From Incurvaria masculella (taxonomy: Eukaryota > Arthropoda > Insecta > Lepidoptera > Incurvariidae): a stretch of DNA of 64,000 nucleotides. Of the stretch, positions 45,007 through 55,900 are shown piece by piece. Each line of letters opens with the position of its first letter. Within the stretch, counting starts at the first letter, position 1. The stretch spans positions 930,001 through 994,000 of the forward strand of contig OX335663.1 of assembly GCA_946894095.1 (NCBI GenBank), read 5' to 3'. The translations under genes and the position numbers were made by a program. The notes beneath the pieces were generated by a model. That model did no database searches, was not told where the DNA came from, and saw only the letters and a list, made by a program, of their open reading frames with translations.

Positions 45007-46117
45007 GACTCGGGCTAGTTATCGTGTATGACGGTCAAGTTTCCAAGATCACTGACTCGTGAAACATGTGGATTCCTCGGGGGAGTTAGATGATAAAAGC
45101 ACGCATTAGGCCACATGTTACTCTGAGTGAATATTTCAGCTTACATTCCTAAGAGTAATTTTTTTTAAATTCTACATTTAGCAAAGGCCTTAGATGTAAT
45201 TCATATAGGCACTAAATATATGTTTTTAGAAAGATCAGAACCTTTGGCGTGGTTTCGAAGTTATTAAGAGTACAGCGTGTCATTGATGATGTTACTTCTA
45301 AATCACTTTCATTGTGATTTAGTTTCAATTAGATTTCGTTTCCTGGTATACCACAAGGAAGTGTCCTTGGACTTATACTTTTACTTTTAAAGACATCACT
45401 GTCTTTGCAAAAAAATAAAAACTTAAGATTAGCGGTCATATAATTTACGGATAACTCTGTCTTTATTTCTTCAATTCAATTTCAATTATTTTAACTTAAA
45501 AGTGAACAAGACCAATATTTAAATGCCTTGGTTTTTTTTGCTAAACGATCGCAACCGTGCTCGTAAAGTTTAATCGATGCGTACAAGTCAGATTGCGTAT
45601 GTTGGCGGATGGTTTTAGGTACAAATAACGAGGGTCAAACTTATTGCTTCTATCTAGGGATTGTAATAGTCTAACATCACTGAAGTAGCGGTTACGTCGC
45701 TATGATTGACTTCGTCATATGTATTTATGACACAAATGCACTTCACTAATACATAGATCACACTGAACGTTTCTGGATCCTGATACATAAAACCAGATAT
45801 TATCTTTTGATACATTTATTGTTTTTCAAAGTTTATGCCCTCACAATAAATGCATTTTGCATTCTTTGGCACCATTGTAAAAATCCTTGGGACCTTATCA
45901 ATGGCTTCGTGGAACACGGTTACCACTGCATACGGGCTTGTGAACCCACCACTGGGCTTGTAACCACTAAGCGAATCTTTCATTCTTAAAAGTCACAAGG
46001 TGCAACGTCCGGGCTAAATGGCGGATGCGTCACCAGTTCTACATTTGAACCCTTCAAATATGCATGTGCGACCTTATTAATGTGCGGACGCGTTATCTTT
46101 CAATGCCTAATACAGTA
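45007..46117. other. Unassigned, with a LINE RT scrap
   Basis: No gene. About 45335-45400 reads SFPGIPQGSVLGLILLLL on the plus strand, the PQGSVLGP motif region of a LINE reverse transcriptase, without flanking RT sequence. Confidence 0.55.
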
Positions 46118-46222
46118 ACTCTCGTATTCAGAGTGGGCGGACGAAGTTTAATACGCGGATTGTGCCAGGACTAAATTTTGTATAGTTAGTCCGGTGATAA
46201 TCCTGCACTAAGTTTTGACAGG
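46118..46222 (+). repeat. GGGCGGAC-type short repeat, uninterrupted copy
   Basis: GTATTCAGAGTGGGCGGACG through TAGTCCGGTGATAATCC; the counterpart at 5449-5870 is split by an ACGG repeat. Confidence 0.65.
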
Positions 46223-46309
46223 ATCACCACTGTCTGAATTTAAAAAGTATTTTTTGTCAGTCTCAATTTTAGTTGTCGCACATAATCTTTCATTTTTCAT
46301 TTCATTTCA

Positions 46310-46520
46310 TTTATTTAAACTTTTTGGTAGTCAAACTACACCAAGTTACGTCACAAAGATCCGCGGATTCGATCAACCCAGTAAAGAAGAACCCGCAAAG
46401 AAACTTCACGGGTTTACATAACATATTTTTCCGTCCACAATTATGAAATACATACTTAGATCTAAATGCTACTGCCAAACAATTCCTTGGCGGAACAGAT
46501 TAAGGCAAATAACAAAGAAC
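46310..46520 (+). repeat. GTTACGTCACAAA-type repeat, copy 3
   Basis: AGTCAAACTACACCAAGTTA, GATCCGCGGATTCGATCAAC and AGATCTAAATGCTACTGCC. Confidence 0.7.
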
Positions 46521-47612
46521 ATTAGAAACAGCAGCCCTCAGTTTAAGTTACTTACAACTAATAAAGTTACTTATTAAATTATATAAATTAATATAATTTA
46601 TAGTATGACAAGTATACTCTGGTGTAAAAAATCATTAAAAAATCGATTCCCTATAGTCGCTGATTGACCTTTACCGTACATCGTCATGGAGATGATTGTG
46701 TCCACGTCTAAACTGGCTGAACCATGCCTATATAGAGCTGGCATGAGATGACATGGGGCTTTTTCACCAAATGACAATTGAAGTTTCTGGAAAATCTCTG
46801 ATTGAATGAAGCCATAGCGATTTGTAAAAAATCATTAAAGCCAAGAATTCTCGAGTTCAACCCTTTGAAATGGACTTAACTCACTCCATGATGAAACGAC
46901 AAATGACAATCTGGACAATTAAAAAGTAACATTTTCTCAGAGAGGTGTGTTATTTTATCCAAATGTTTATATCGGTTTTTTTATTATTTCATTATAAATG
47001 GCCAGTTGCAGAAACTTGCAGTATGACGTACACTTGTATTATGTTGGTAATTTATTTTTTCTACATAAGGCCTTAGATTTTGCCGCCAATTGACAATGCA
47101 AGCTTTGGTTAACAAGGTTAGAAATCCCTATAATATCCGGTAACAAAAAAATATGCATGACCTTAAAAATATCATACACAAATTATTAAATCTGTGCCTT
47201 TCCTAACTTAACCAACCGTTTGCTTAACTCCTCAGGCAACAAGTCAGGTTTAAAATAATTTTCAATTAGGCGCTTTATCCAAACCGGCCTTTGAAACTTT
47301 TATTCCACGCATTTAATCAGTCTTCTACGTTAAAGTAAGATTCGGCGCACACTGTCGGATTTCGCACGCTAATTTACTGACGAATAGCACTAAAGGGAGC
47401 CTTTGTTGGTTTTAATTAATTTGTTGAAATCCTCGGGTCGGAATAAAATAACTTACAGAGGCGCTTGAAGTTCGTTCGTAACAGTCGCTAATTCTTCAAC
47501 GAAATTTTCATGGTGCCTTTGTAAAGTCAATTGTAAAAAAACTTTGTCTCCCATCAACCAAATTTTACGACTTTACGCATACGGAATACTATTTTGTAGG
47601 GTCATAGCCTGG
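46521..47612. other. Unassigned sequence
   Basis: No gene supported. Confidence 0.4.
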
Positions 47613-47764
47613 TTTTCACCAAGTGCTGATTTATTTTAATCTACACTTTAAGGGCCTTAATTACTAAAGTGCTGATTATCTTGTACTAGTGTCGACTGCG
47701 AGATACTACGAAAGGCCCTTTAATGTGAGAATTAAGCTAATCAGTACTTGGTGGAAGAGACCCT
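47613..47764 (+). repeat. ~145-bp MITE, GGTTTTCACCAA type, complete
   Basis: GGTTTTCACCAAGTGCTGAT at the left and AATCAGTACTTGGTGGAAGA at the right are imperfect inverted termini. Confidence 0.8.
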
Positions 47765-47765
47765 T

Positions 47766-48750
47766 AGTGTCGTAAACTGTGTGAGCGTTATTCTTCATAT
47801 TCAGAGCAGTCCTATCTTTGAAAGTATTTATCAAGACTCCCCATTTTTAAAAGGACTCAATTGACTCCCTAATTGACAGTATATAAATCATAGCAGAACG
47901 GGGGTGGAAGAATAGAACCACGAGATTTGTAACTGCTGTGTTTGTAAGATCATGAGCTCTCAAATGCATTTGCAGTGCGTCCGTCTCTGCTTTCCCCGTT
48001 AGTAGACATCGTATTCAATTACAATCTAAATTATAAATTGTTCTGACCGACTGACAAACGACCACATGTTGAAATGTGATTGCTAGCTCTGACCTATTGG
48101 CCTGTGATTTCTCAGTTTTGTGGTTCTCGGCACTTAAAACTCATCAAGGCTGAACATGGTTCGTGGTTCAAATTCCAAGTAAAACAGGGGATCTTGGATT
48201 ACTATGGCACTGTAGCAATGCAATGCGGGAAGGTCCTGGAATATCATCTAGTTCGCTTCAGTTGGGGAATATTTCTTGGAGTGGTATTAACCATTCCTGT
48301 ACTGTACAATTACATCTTCCTTTTACACGTCAACCAAAGACTATAAATGCAAGCAAAATGCATTACTATAGGATTGCAAATACCATTTTAACGTCTTGGC
48401 TTTATTCATACTCGTACTAGTCACAATTATCGAAAACTCTGATATTTATGTATTTAAAAAAATATTCATGTTTGAGAATCTGAACTCCAATTTAAATTAA
48501 ATATTGCTTCATATCGGGTGTAAATTATTATTTAAAATGAATGATGTTAAACATAACCTCCCCGTTACATAGATCTTTTTAGAAACCTATTTTAGAGAAT
48601 AATCAAACAAAATTATCAAAAATTCAACTTTTAATATTATTTTTAAGGAATTTTAAATCTGGTCTGACCCTTTGGATTTGACGTTTTTGGTGTATTAATG
48701 GCGCTTCAAAAATTGCTTGGTAGTTTAGATTTTTATTTTTTTATTTTTAT
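47766..48750. other. Unassigned sequence
   Basis: No gene supported. The open frames near 48080-48420 overlap each other and show no motif. Confidence 0.4.
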
Positions 48751-49111
48751 GTGATGGCTAATACCACAAGTTCTGTCATGGTATTAGCCCAACACACCAC
48801 ATGGGAACTAGGTGCCATTCCAAGACCTTCTTATATTGCACGGGTACATTGAACTGGATGGAAAACACGGACAATTTTCATTGCCGCTTCGACCATCGTT
48901 CATCCAGTGCGGTGGTACCAACCCGGGCGGGATAAACCCTACCACCTAGTAAGTAAGGAAGGGGACCTACAGCTTAACGTGGAATCCGAACCACGGCCAG
49001 CCTCTCTCAACGGTCGAATGGTCACCTATCCAAGACCAGACCGGACCAAGCGTTGTTTAACTTCGGAGAGCGATCGCCGAATTGTCGCGCCACTGGGCCA
49101 CCGAGGCTGAC
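48751..49111 (-). repeat. SINE with tRNA/5S-rRNA-like head, copy 2
   Basis: The minus strand begins GTCAGCCTCGGTGGCCCAGT (A-box-like), then CGATCGCTCTCCGAAGTTAA followed by ACAACGCTTGGTCC and TTGGATAGGTGACC. The last three blocks parallel 5S rRNA (CGATCACCGAAGTTAAGCAG ... TTGGATGGGTGACC), including its internal control region. Downstream it carries the same body as the tRNA-headed SINEs (GGTAGGGTTTATCCCGCCCG; CATTGAACTGGATGGAAAAC on plus; GATGGCTAATACCAC on plus). Confidence 0.8.
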
Positions 49112-49780
49112 AACATCAATACAACTCTTCTTTGAATCGCAGAAGATTGGAATGAGATATCGATTCAATCAACACCCAAAGGGTTCCATCTTCTGTTTTG
49201 TATCCGAGGGAAGTTTGCTTTCTCGTATTTACTTTAAAACAATGGAATTTTGGAGGAAGCCTTGAGCATCAACACAGCTATTGTGATTTCGATCAAATTG
49301 TAGTTATTTTAGGAAAATAAATTGTTTTAAGAATTGCTTTATTTTAAGAGGTAAAGTTTTCTTAAAAACACTTTAACAGCCGACTTTACCACTACTTTTA
49401 AAAGGCTCTATGTACAACCTAAAATATCATATAATCAGAGTGATTACATACATTTATGCCACATATTGGATCCTTTGTATTAATACTGTACGATTTTATC
49501 CTAATAGATTCGAAACAAATGCCTATTTCGCTACTAAAAAACTAAATAAAACCGGAATGTTGATTAATTTAGGAAAGATTATTCTCTATTCGTTTGATTT
49601 AGGTGAGTTAAGATTAGCTTATTTTGAATTGGAAGGTTTTGGGTAATTTTATAAAGGTTAATGAGGGTTATTTTATTTTGAATTTATTTCTTTGGTTAAG
49701 GCTAGGTTAGTTAATTTAACATATATTGGTTTGGATTAGGTGAGTATATCAACATAGGTTTTCATATATTTATTTCTCCT
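49112..49780. other. Unassigned AT-rich sequence
   Basis: No gene supported; followed by a C-rich run at about 49790-49802. Confidence 0.4.
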
Positions 49781-49854
49781 CAACATAAGCCCCCCCCCCC
49801 TTCCCACCCTACCTGTATCCGCAGAGACTCCCCCCTTTGTCATTGACATTAGGC

Positions 49855-50115
49855 TTCCAAGAACGAGCCTTTTATCGAACTGATATCGCTCCCGCACCGC
49901 CAGGGTATGAAACTGTCCGCCGACGGGCGCCTTTCCTCATACCTATAAGCTGGGAGTCTTCAAGCGTAATTTGAACAAACTCGATAGCTCAGCGATAGTC
50001 CGCAGATCCACTGATATTGTGCCTCGCTGAGCGCGGTGGCGAGGTGTATTTGGCTTTTTTGAGGACCAAATGGTCCTCAGCACAGCCACCCTCCTCCACC
50101 CACCTTTCATTAAAA
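49855..50115 (+). pseudogene. Possible LINE 3' fragment
   Basis: The stretch CTCGCTGAGCGCGGTGGCGAGG ... CTCAGCACAGCCACC resembles 27955-28030, at the end of the Jockey-type fragment. A short frame reads YETVRRRAPFL. Stops interrupt it. Assignment as a LINE end is by this association only. Confidence 0.4.
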
Positions 50116-50159
50116 AATAACAGCAATTAAGGCCCAGTCTCGCTTGGACCAATAACTAA

Positions 50160-50410
50160 AAAAATCGTCTTTAGACTGAGATAAATAGTTCAGTCTTAGA
50201 CTGAGATAAATAGTTGTAACAGAAACATAGGCTGAGATAAATAGTCGTGACAGAAACTAAGACAAACGAATAGTAGTACTTTGTGATGTCACTTTGACAC
50301 ATTTTGTATGGACGTAATGCAAAGTGACGTCACAAAGTCCTACTTTTCGTTAGTCTTAGCTTCTGTTACGACTATTTATCTTATCCGTAGTTTCTGATAC
50401 GACTATTAAT
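50160..50410. repeat. Foldback repeat with iterated CTGAGATAAATAG
   Basis: About 62-base arms (50232-50296 and 50321-50391) are inverted: ATAAATAGTCGTGACAGAA against TTCTGTTACGACTATTTAT, and ACTTTGTGATGTCACTTTG against CAAAGTGACGTCACAAAGT. The left arm is preceded by two further CTGAGATAAATAG units. Confidence 0.8.
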
Positions 50411-50422
50411 TTCAGCCTAAGC

Positions 50423-50583
50423 CTGGTTTTCACCAATTTCTGATTTATTTTAATTGACACTTAAAGGGCCTTTATTACTAAAGTGCTGATCATCTTGCAC
50501 TGGCATTGGTTGCAAGCTGCTAAGAAAGACCCTTAATATGTGGCGATTAAGCTAATCAGCATTAGGAGAAAAAGTCCCTTATT
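50423..50583 (+). repeat. ~145-bp MITE, GGTTTTCACCAA type
   Basis: GGTTTTCACCAATTTCTGAT to GCTAATCAGCATTAGGAG. Confidence 0.78.
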
Positions 50584-50589
50584 GTAACA

Positions 50590-51378
50590 GAGTGTAAAAA
50601 AGGACGAATAAATAATTAAATTGAATGGGGTGCACAGCGCAAAGCTTTACAACCAGAAGGCGCCACATAAAACTATGCCAAGCTATCACGTAGAGGTTAT
50701 GTTTACTCGCGAGCTACAGGCAATCACATTGTCCGTGTTTTACATCCATTACAAGGTTTATTGACTAAGTTTAATTGGTCAACAACCTATAACCTTGAAA
50801 TGAAACCGTGGCATAGTTGTATGTGGCGCCATCTGGTGGTAAAGTTTGTGCAGCCGTCCTCCCCATTGAACGAATTTCCTGAAAGATGCTCGAGCGGCCA
50901 GTGTGTGCTCCGCCTTGCATTTGATCGTGAAAAATTCCCATTAAAAATTTGCCGCACAAACAACGCAGGGCCCGAGTATTCGGCGAGCTCCGGCCAAGTT
51001 CTTTCCGTAATGTATTAATATCCTTTGAATTCCGGGTCGAGGGGACCTTTATAAGTAAGTTTGCAATTTGAGATTGCGAAAGAATGTATCCACCTGAGTT
51101 TGTAAGGGCCTCGTCTCCTGTTGTAGGGAAAGAGGAATTCGCTCCAGACATCTTCAGAAATGTCAAAGGGTAGATACTTCAAGTACCGGAGGGTTAGTCT
51201 TACTGAAGTTTTCCGTTCAGTAAATTTTTCGTCCCTTTCCATGGAGGTGAAAAAATAACTTTCCCTTTGGTGAAGAGTTTACGGAAACTGATAGGTGTCT
51301 GTGAGCAATACGCCGCTGCTTATGAATTGACCTTTGACCTATCATCTCAACAAGAGCGAAGCGGTCGTCTTCAGAGCT
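50590..51378. other. Unassigned sequence, local palindrome
   Basis: No gene supported. Imperfect inverted blocks (AAGGCGCCACATAAAACTAT at about 50657; CATAGTTGTATGTGGCGCC at about 50812) suggest another foldback repeat. Frames at 50771-51166 have no motif. Confidence 0.45.
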
Positions 51379-51842
51379 GTCTAAATTGGCGTTTGCGGCA
51401 AACCGATCGACTGGCGTTTTCAAATGTATGGAGAAATTGAAGAGCGCGCGCAGTGGGAGTTAATCGAACTAACATTTGCGAGTCCGAGTTCGATTTGACA
51501 GCTTACTCAACGTTGCCGTAAATACGTCGACGTTGCCGTTTACGCCGACTCCGTGTTTTCATACAAATCGGAAGTCCGAGTTTGACTTTGACAGCTTGAA
51601 GAAGTAAAACCACAGAATATCTAGTAAAAACTTGTATGGAGTTTGACGTTTCGAAGAAAAACGCCAGTCGATCGGTTTGCCGTAAACGCCAATTTAGGTG
51701 ACAACTGGGATTACAGGCTCAGATATCGTGCCTCGGACTCGCAAATGTTAGTTCGCTTAACGCCCACTGCGCGCGCTCTACAATTTCTCCATACATTTGA
51801 AAACGCCAGTCGATTGGTTTGCCGTAAACGCCAATTTAGGTG
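51379..51842. mobile_element. Foldback element, complete copy (~465 bp)
   Basis: Outer arms of about 110 bases are inverted (51379-51488 and 51732-51842): AAATTGGCGTTTGCGGCAAA against TTTGCCGTAAACGCCAATTT, and CTAACATTTGCGAGTCCGAG against CTCGGACTCGCAAATGTTAG. The interior contains further GTAAACGCC blocks. A split relative is at 2950-3640. Confidence 0.85.
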
Positions 51843-51997
51843 ACAACTGAGACTTCGGGTACAGAGAGCCACTAGCTCTAGTCTAGTTCAACAGGAAGTA
51901 CCAGATAGATTTTTATTATATACCTTTCTCTTCATTTGTTTTGATTTATTTGTGCGTGTCATAATATGAGGCATTACAAAATATGACGCGTTACTAA

Positions 51998-52284
51998 TAA
52001 AACCGGCAGTGCGTGTCGGACTCGCACACAAAGGGTACCGTACCATCTTAAAAGATTTAACACAAATAAAAATCACGTTTTTTGTAATTCCCTTTATTAT
52101 TTTGAAATTTTACCTATTTGTGGTTATAGCGGCAAAAAAAACATACACACTCTGTGAAAATTTCAGATGCCTACCTATTACGGTTCATGAGATACAGCCC
52201 TGTGACAGACGGACGGACGAACGGACAGCGGAGGCTTAGTAATAGGGTTCCGTTGGCACCCTTTGGGTACGAAATCCTAAAAAA
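51998..52284 (+). repeat. ACGG-family repeat, copy 11
   Basis: Near complete, with a short microsatellite (GACGGACGGACGAACGGAC). Confidence 0.9.
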
Positions 52285-52562
52285 GGCTCTAGACAGAAAA
52301 AAGTGATCCTATAAGGTTTTTCTATTTCTATTTTTTTTATTCTATTTTTTCTAATAAAAAATCATAATTAGGCTAAATCAAACTCACTTCCAAGCTTCTA
52401 TTACGCCGTACAAAGTAGAAGCCAATAGAAAACTTTGTTCAGAATTTTCAAGAAGTTTGGTTAAAATTAGGTTATTAGTAAACCGTAATTAAAACTGTGT
52501 AAGATTAAGTTTCAAAGAAACTGAAGCCCTAAAGATTTTCTTTGTGTTCTCTTCTCTGGATA

Positions 52563-52735
52563 GACACGAATTAGGTGCCATGCCAGGACCTTCCCTGTGT
52601 AGGCACGGCTACATTGAACTGGACGGAAAACACGGTCAAATTTTCATTGCCGCTTCAATGCGATGGTACCAACGGGGGTGGGCTTAACTCCACCACCTAG
52701 CAGGTGAAGGGGACATATTGTTTTACATGGATTCT
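52563..52735 (-). repeat. SINE body fragment (minus)
   Basis: GGTGCCATGCCAGGACCTTC, TACATTGAACTGGACGGAAA and CACCACCTAGCAGGTGAAGG; both the head and the tail are lost. Confidence 0.8.
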
Positions 52736-52813
52736 TTAACTAAAACAGCTTTCATATATTTTTTAAAAACATCGAATAATTAGATTGATACATGAAAATA
52801 CGAATCATTTTAT

Positions 52814-52906
52814 TAAAACCGGCCAAATACCCGTAGGACTCGCACATAAACGGTTTGAACCAAGGATGAAACAAGATTGAATACAAAAAACACGTTTTTT
52901 GTATTA
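52814..52906 (+). repeat. ACGG-family repeat, copy 12, left part of a split element
   Basis: AAAACCGGCCAAATACCCGT through AACACGTTTTTTGTAT, then (TAA)6. The continuation is found at about 63333-63524, so this element was split by a 10.4-kb stack of retrotransposons. Confidence 0.8.
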
Positions 52907-52924
52907 TAATAATAATAATAATAA
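52907..52924. repeat. (TAA)6 left of Dong-like copy 1
   Basis: Six TAA units form the left target flank; further TAA runs lie between the two elements (57335-57343, three units) and after the second (61756-61770, five units). Confidence 0.95.
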
Positions 52925-55900
52925 AAAGAAGAAAAAACTGTCATACGTGACAGACCCAATTTTTTTCGAAAATATCAATTTTATTTTAAAACAATTATAA
53001 ATACCTAGTTATAAGGTATCAAAAGCCAGAAAAATTATAAACCGGATCTCACCAAGCAAGTACAACCATCTGCCGCTGACTGCGGCACATTTTCGACCTA
53101 AATTTGTCAACACCATAATCAGCGAGTTCATCAATCAACAATATATTCCTAGCCTGTTTATTATAGCAGCCTGCTTACGTCGCTGCCCAGAAGTGCTGTT
53201 GGAACCGAAGCAGGAACATTCATCTCACTGACATTCAAGCAGATTACCAACAAGCACCTGTACCAGTCACACCACAAAAAACCCCGCCGGCACGCAAGTA
53301 CCGAGATACCATCTCGTTCTCTGGTAAAGGGAGAGTCTCCCCCCCTGGACAGAAGATCATCTAGCGTCGACATCCTGCCCGAGGAAGCGTCGGTGGAGAG
53401 GAATCGACGCGCAATTCACAGGGAAAATACTAGGAGCAAGGGAAAGCGTGCGAAAGAGAGGAAGGTTATATTACTCGTAAGTTTAAGTCCATCGGCACTC
53501 TTTAATAGCATTAATTATTTTTCCTTACTTTTTAATTGAATATTATATTTCGGCTTATTCTATTATCATTGTACATCATCCAAATAAAAAAAATGTATCT
53601 ATGAAAATATGTAGTTGATGGGAGAAAGCGGGGGAGGTCGTCGCTATAATCTCCGGCGACGACTTCAGGCCTCTACATTGGCGGTGGAACCTTCGGATGA
53701 CTCCGATGAGCCTGCCACCGCCAGTGAAGTTGCCACCCCGGCCTTAGGGAGGTTTGACCTGGGAACAACATCTCCACCGGCCGGCTTGGGTTTTGCAGCA
53801 CCAGCTGCAATTTCGAACCCCGCCACCGGTGGAAGCCCAGTACGCCGTCGCATGCACTGGACTAAAAGCATGAATATTAGTGTCATGCGGGCGTACTACC
53901 GAGCTACGGAGGCAGATGCTTTCCGTTCCGGTTTTCGTAACCGCATAGCGAGAGAGTGGAACCTGCTTGAACCCAATATCGATGTCACGGGGCAACGCCT
54001 AGCTGACCAAGTTAGGACAATAAAAATAAGAAAATTTCTCACAGATATAGAAATTGAAGATCTCAGACTTGAGGCACTTCAAGCTCAACCACGGCAACCA
54101 GCGCAAGTGCAAATAACACCACCATCGACGTCACAAACACAACACAGTGCTCTTATAGCACAAGGGACCGATGATGATGAGTCGGATGATATTGCCGTGA
54201 ATGAGTTGGAAGTGTCTCAAGAGGACCTAGAGCCTGTCAGAAGTATATTTGATGAGTTTATGCTGACTTGTCGGTCGTATTCTGTAACGGAACGTCCGTA
54301 TTTACCCAATTACCCGTACTCGACTAGGTGCATGCATATTGTGAGGAAGGTAAATGCAGTGGCCTTTGAATATTTTAAGAAAAGCACATCGCTCGAGGAA
54401 ACTCATTTGTTGCTGTATTGTTCTGCTCTTACCGCCTGTCGTGTGGCAAATATTGATCTCCCAAAACCAACAGACAACAGCCCGACAGGAAGTAGGAGCA
54501 CACCAATGTGGCAACAAAGAATCCAGCAACGAGTAGCAAAGGCCCGTACCTTCCTCGCTAGACTTATCTGTTTTAAGCGCGGTAACCACCGACCCAAAAT
54601 CATGCGATCGGTAAGAGAAGCTTTTATTTTGAATAATATTGAACCATCCAGATTTAACCTTACCGATCGAATAGATGACTGTATAGACCGCCTAAAACAG
54701 AAGGTCGCTGCACTTGGTCAGAGAATACGGCGTTACAGAACACGTTACGACCGACATAGACAGAATAAACTCTTCGAGCGTAACCAAAAGAAGTTTTATT
54801 CGGAAATGGAGGGTACAAAGAACTCTATCGGGGACCTTCCGGACCGGACCAAAATGACTGAATTTTGGTCCGGTCTGTGGAATGTTCCCATTGCACACAT
54901 AGAGGGAGCATCCTGGATTGAGAGTGTTGAGGAAAACTATAACAATCTAAGACCGATGGCTGCAATGCATATCGACCAAAAGGATGTGCAGGATGCAGTT
55001 AGGAAAATTCAGAACTGGAAACATCCTGGTCCTGACGGCCTGCACAACTTTTGGTTGAAAAAAATGGTTGCAGCCCACGGAACACTCGCCTCACAATTCC
55101 AGGATGCCATTGACACCGGTACCCTCCCAAACTTCTTTACCACTGGTGTTACGTACATGCTCCCTAAAATACCAGGTGCCACTGAACCCACACACTTTCG
55201 GCCTATAACTTGTCTCCCTACAATTTACAAATTATTGACATCCATTTTGAGCACGAAGATAAACAACCATTTATTACAATATTCAATAATGGACGATGCT
55301 CAAAATGGATGTCGAGTGGGTTCACGTGGCACCAAGGAGCTGCTTCTGATTGACAGTGTCATCTGCCAACAAGCTCGTCAAAAGAAACGTAACCTTTCAA
55401 TAGCGTGGATTGATTACAAAAAGGCTTACGACTCTGTACCGCATTCCTGGCTGAGGAAGGTTTTGGAGATATATAAAATAGATAACAATCTGACAAACTT
55501 CCTCAGCCAGTGTATGGATTGTTGGAAAACTGTAATCTCCACCAAAGGTTATGTTTCTGAGCCAATACAGATTAAGCGGGGAATATTCCAGGGTGATAGT
55601 CTTAGTCCACTATGGTTCTGTTTAGCACTTAACCCTTTGAGCTTTTTACTGAACCAGACTGGATTAGGCTATCAACTGCAGAGAGGTGGACGAAAACAAT
55701 CACACCTCTTTTACATGGATGACTTGAAACTAACAACAACAAACGAGGTACATCTAGCTGAACTCCTGAGCGTAACATTAACATTTAGTAACGCTATACG
55801 TATGGAGTTCGGCCTCGATAAATGTGCAGTCATTCATGCTAGAAGAGGTGTTGTCCAGAGCTCGCCCGACCTTGCTATCACGGATGAGCACGCGATTCGA

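Noticed and set aside
48990..49111. 5S rRNA gene
   Set aside because: Only parts resemble 5S rRNA, the 5' end is tRNA-like, and it continues into a SINE body.
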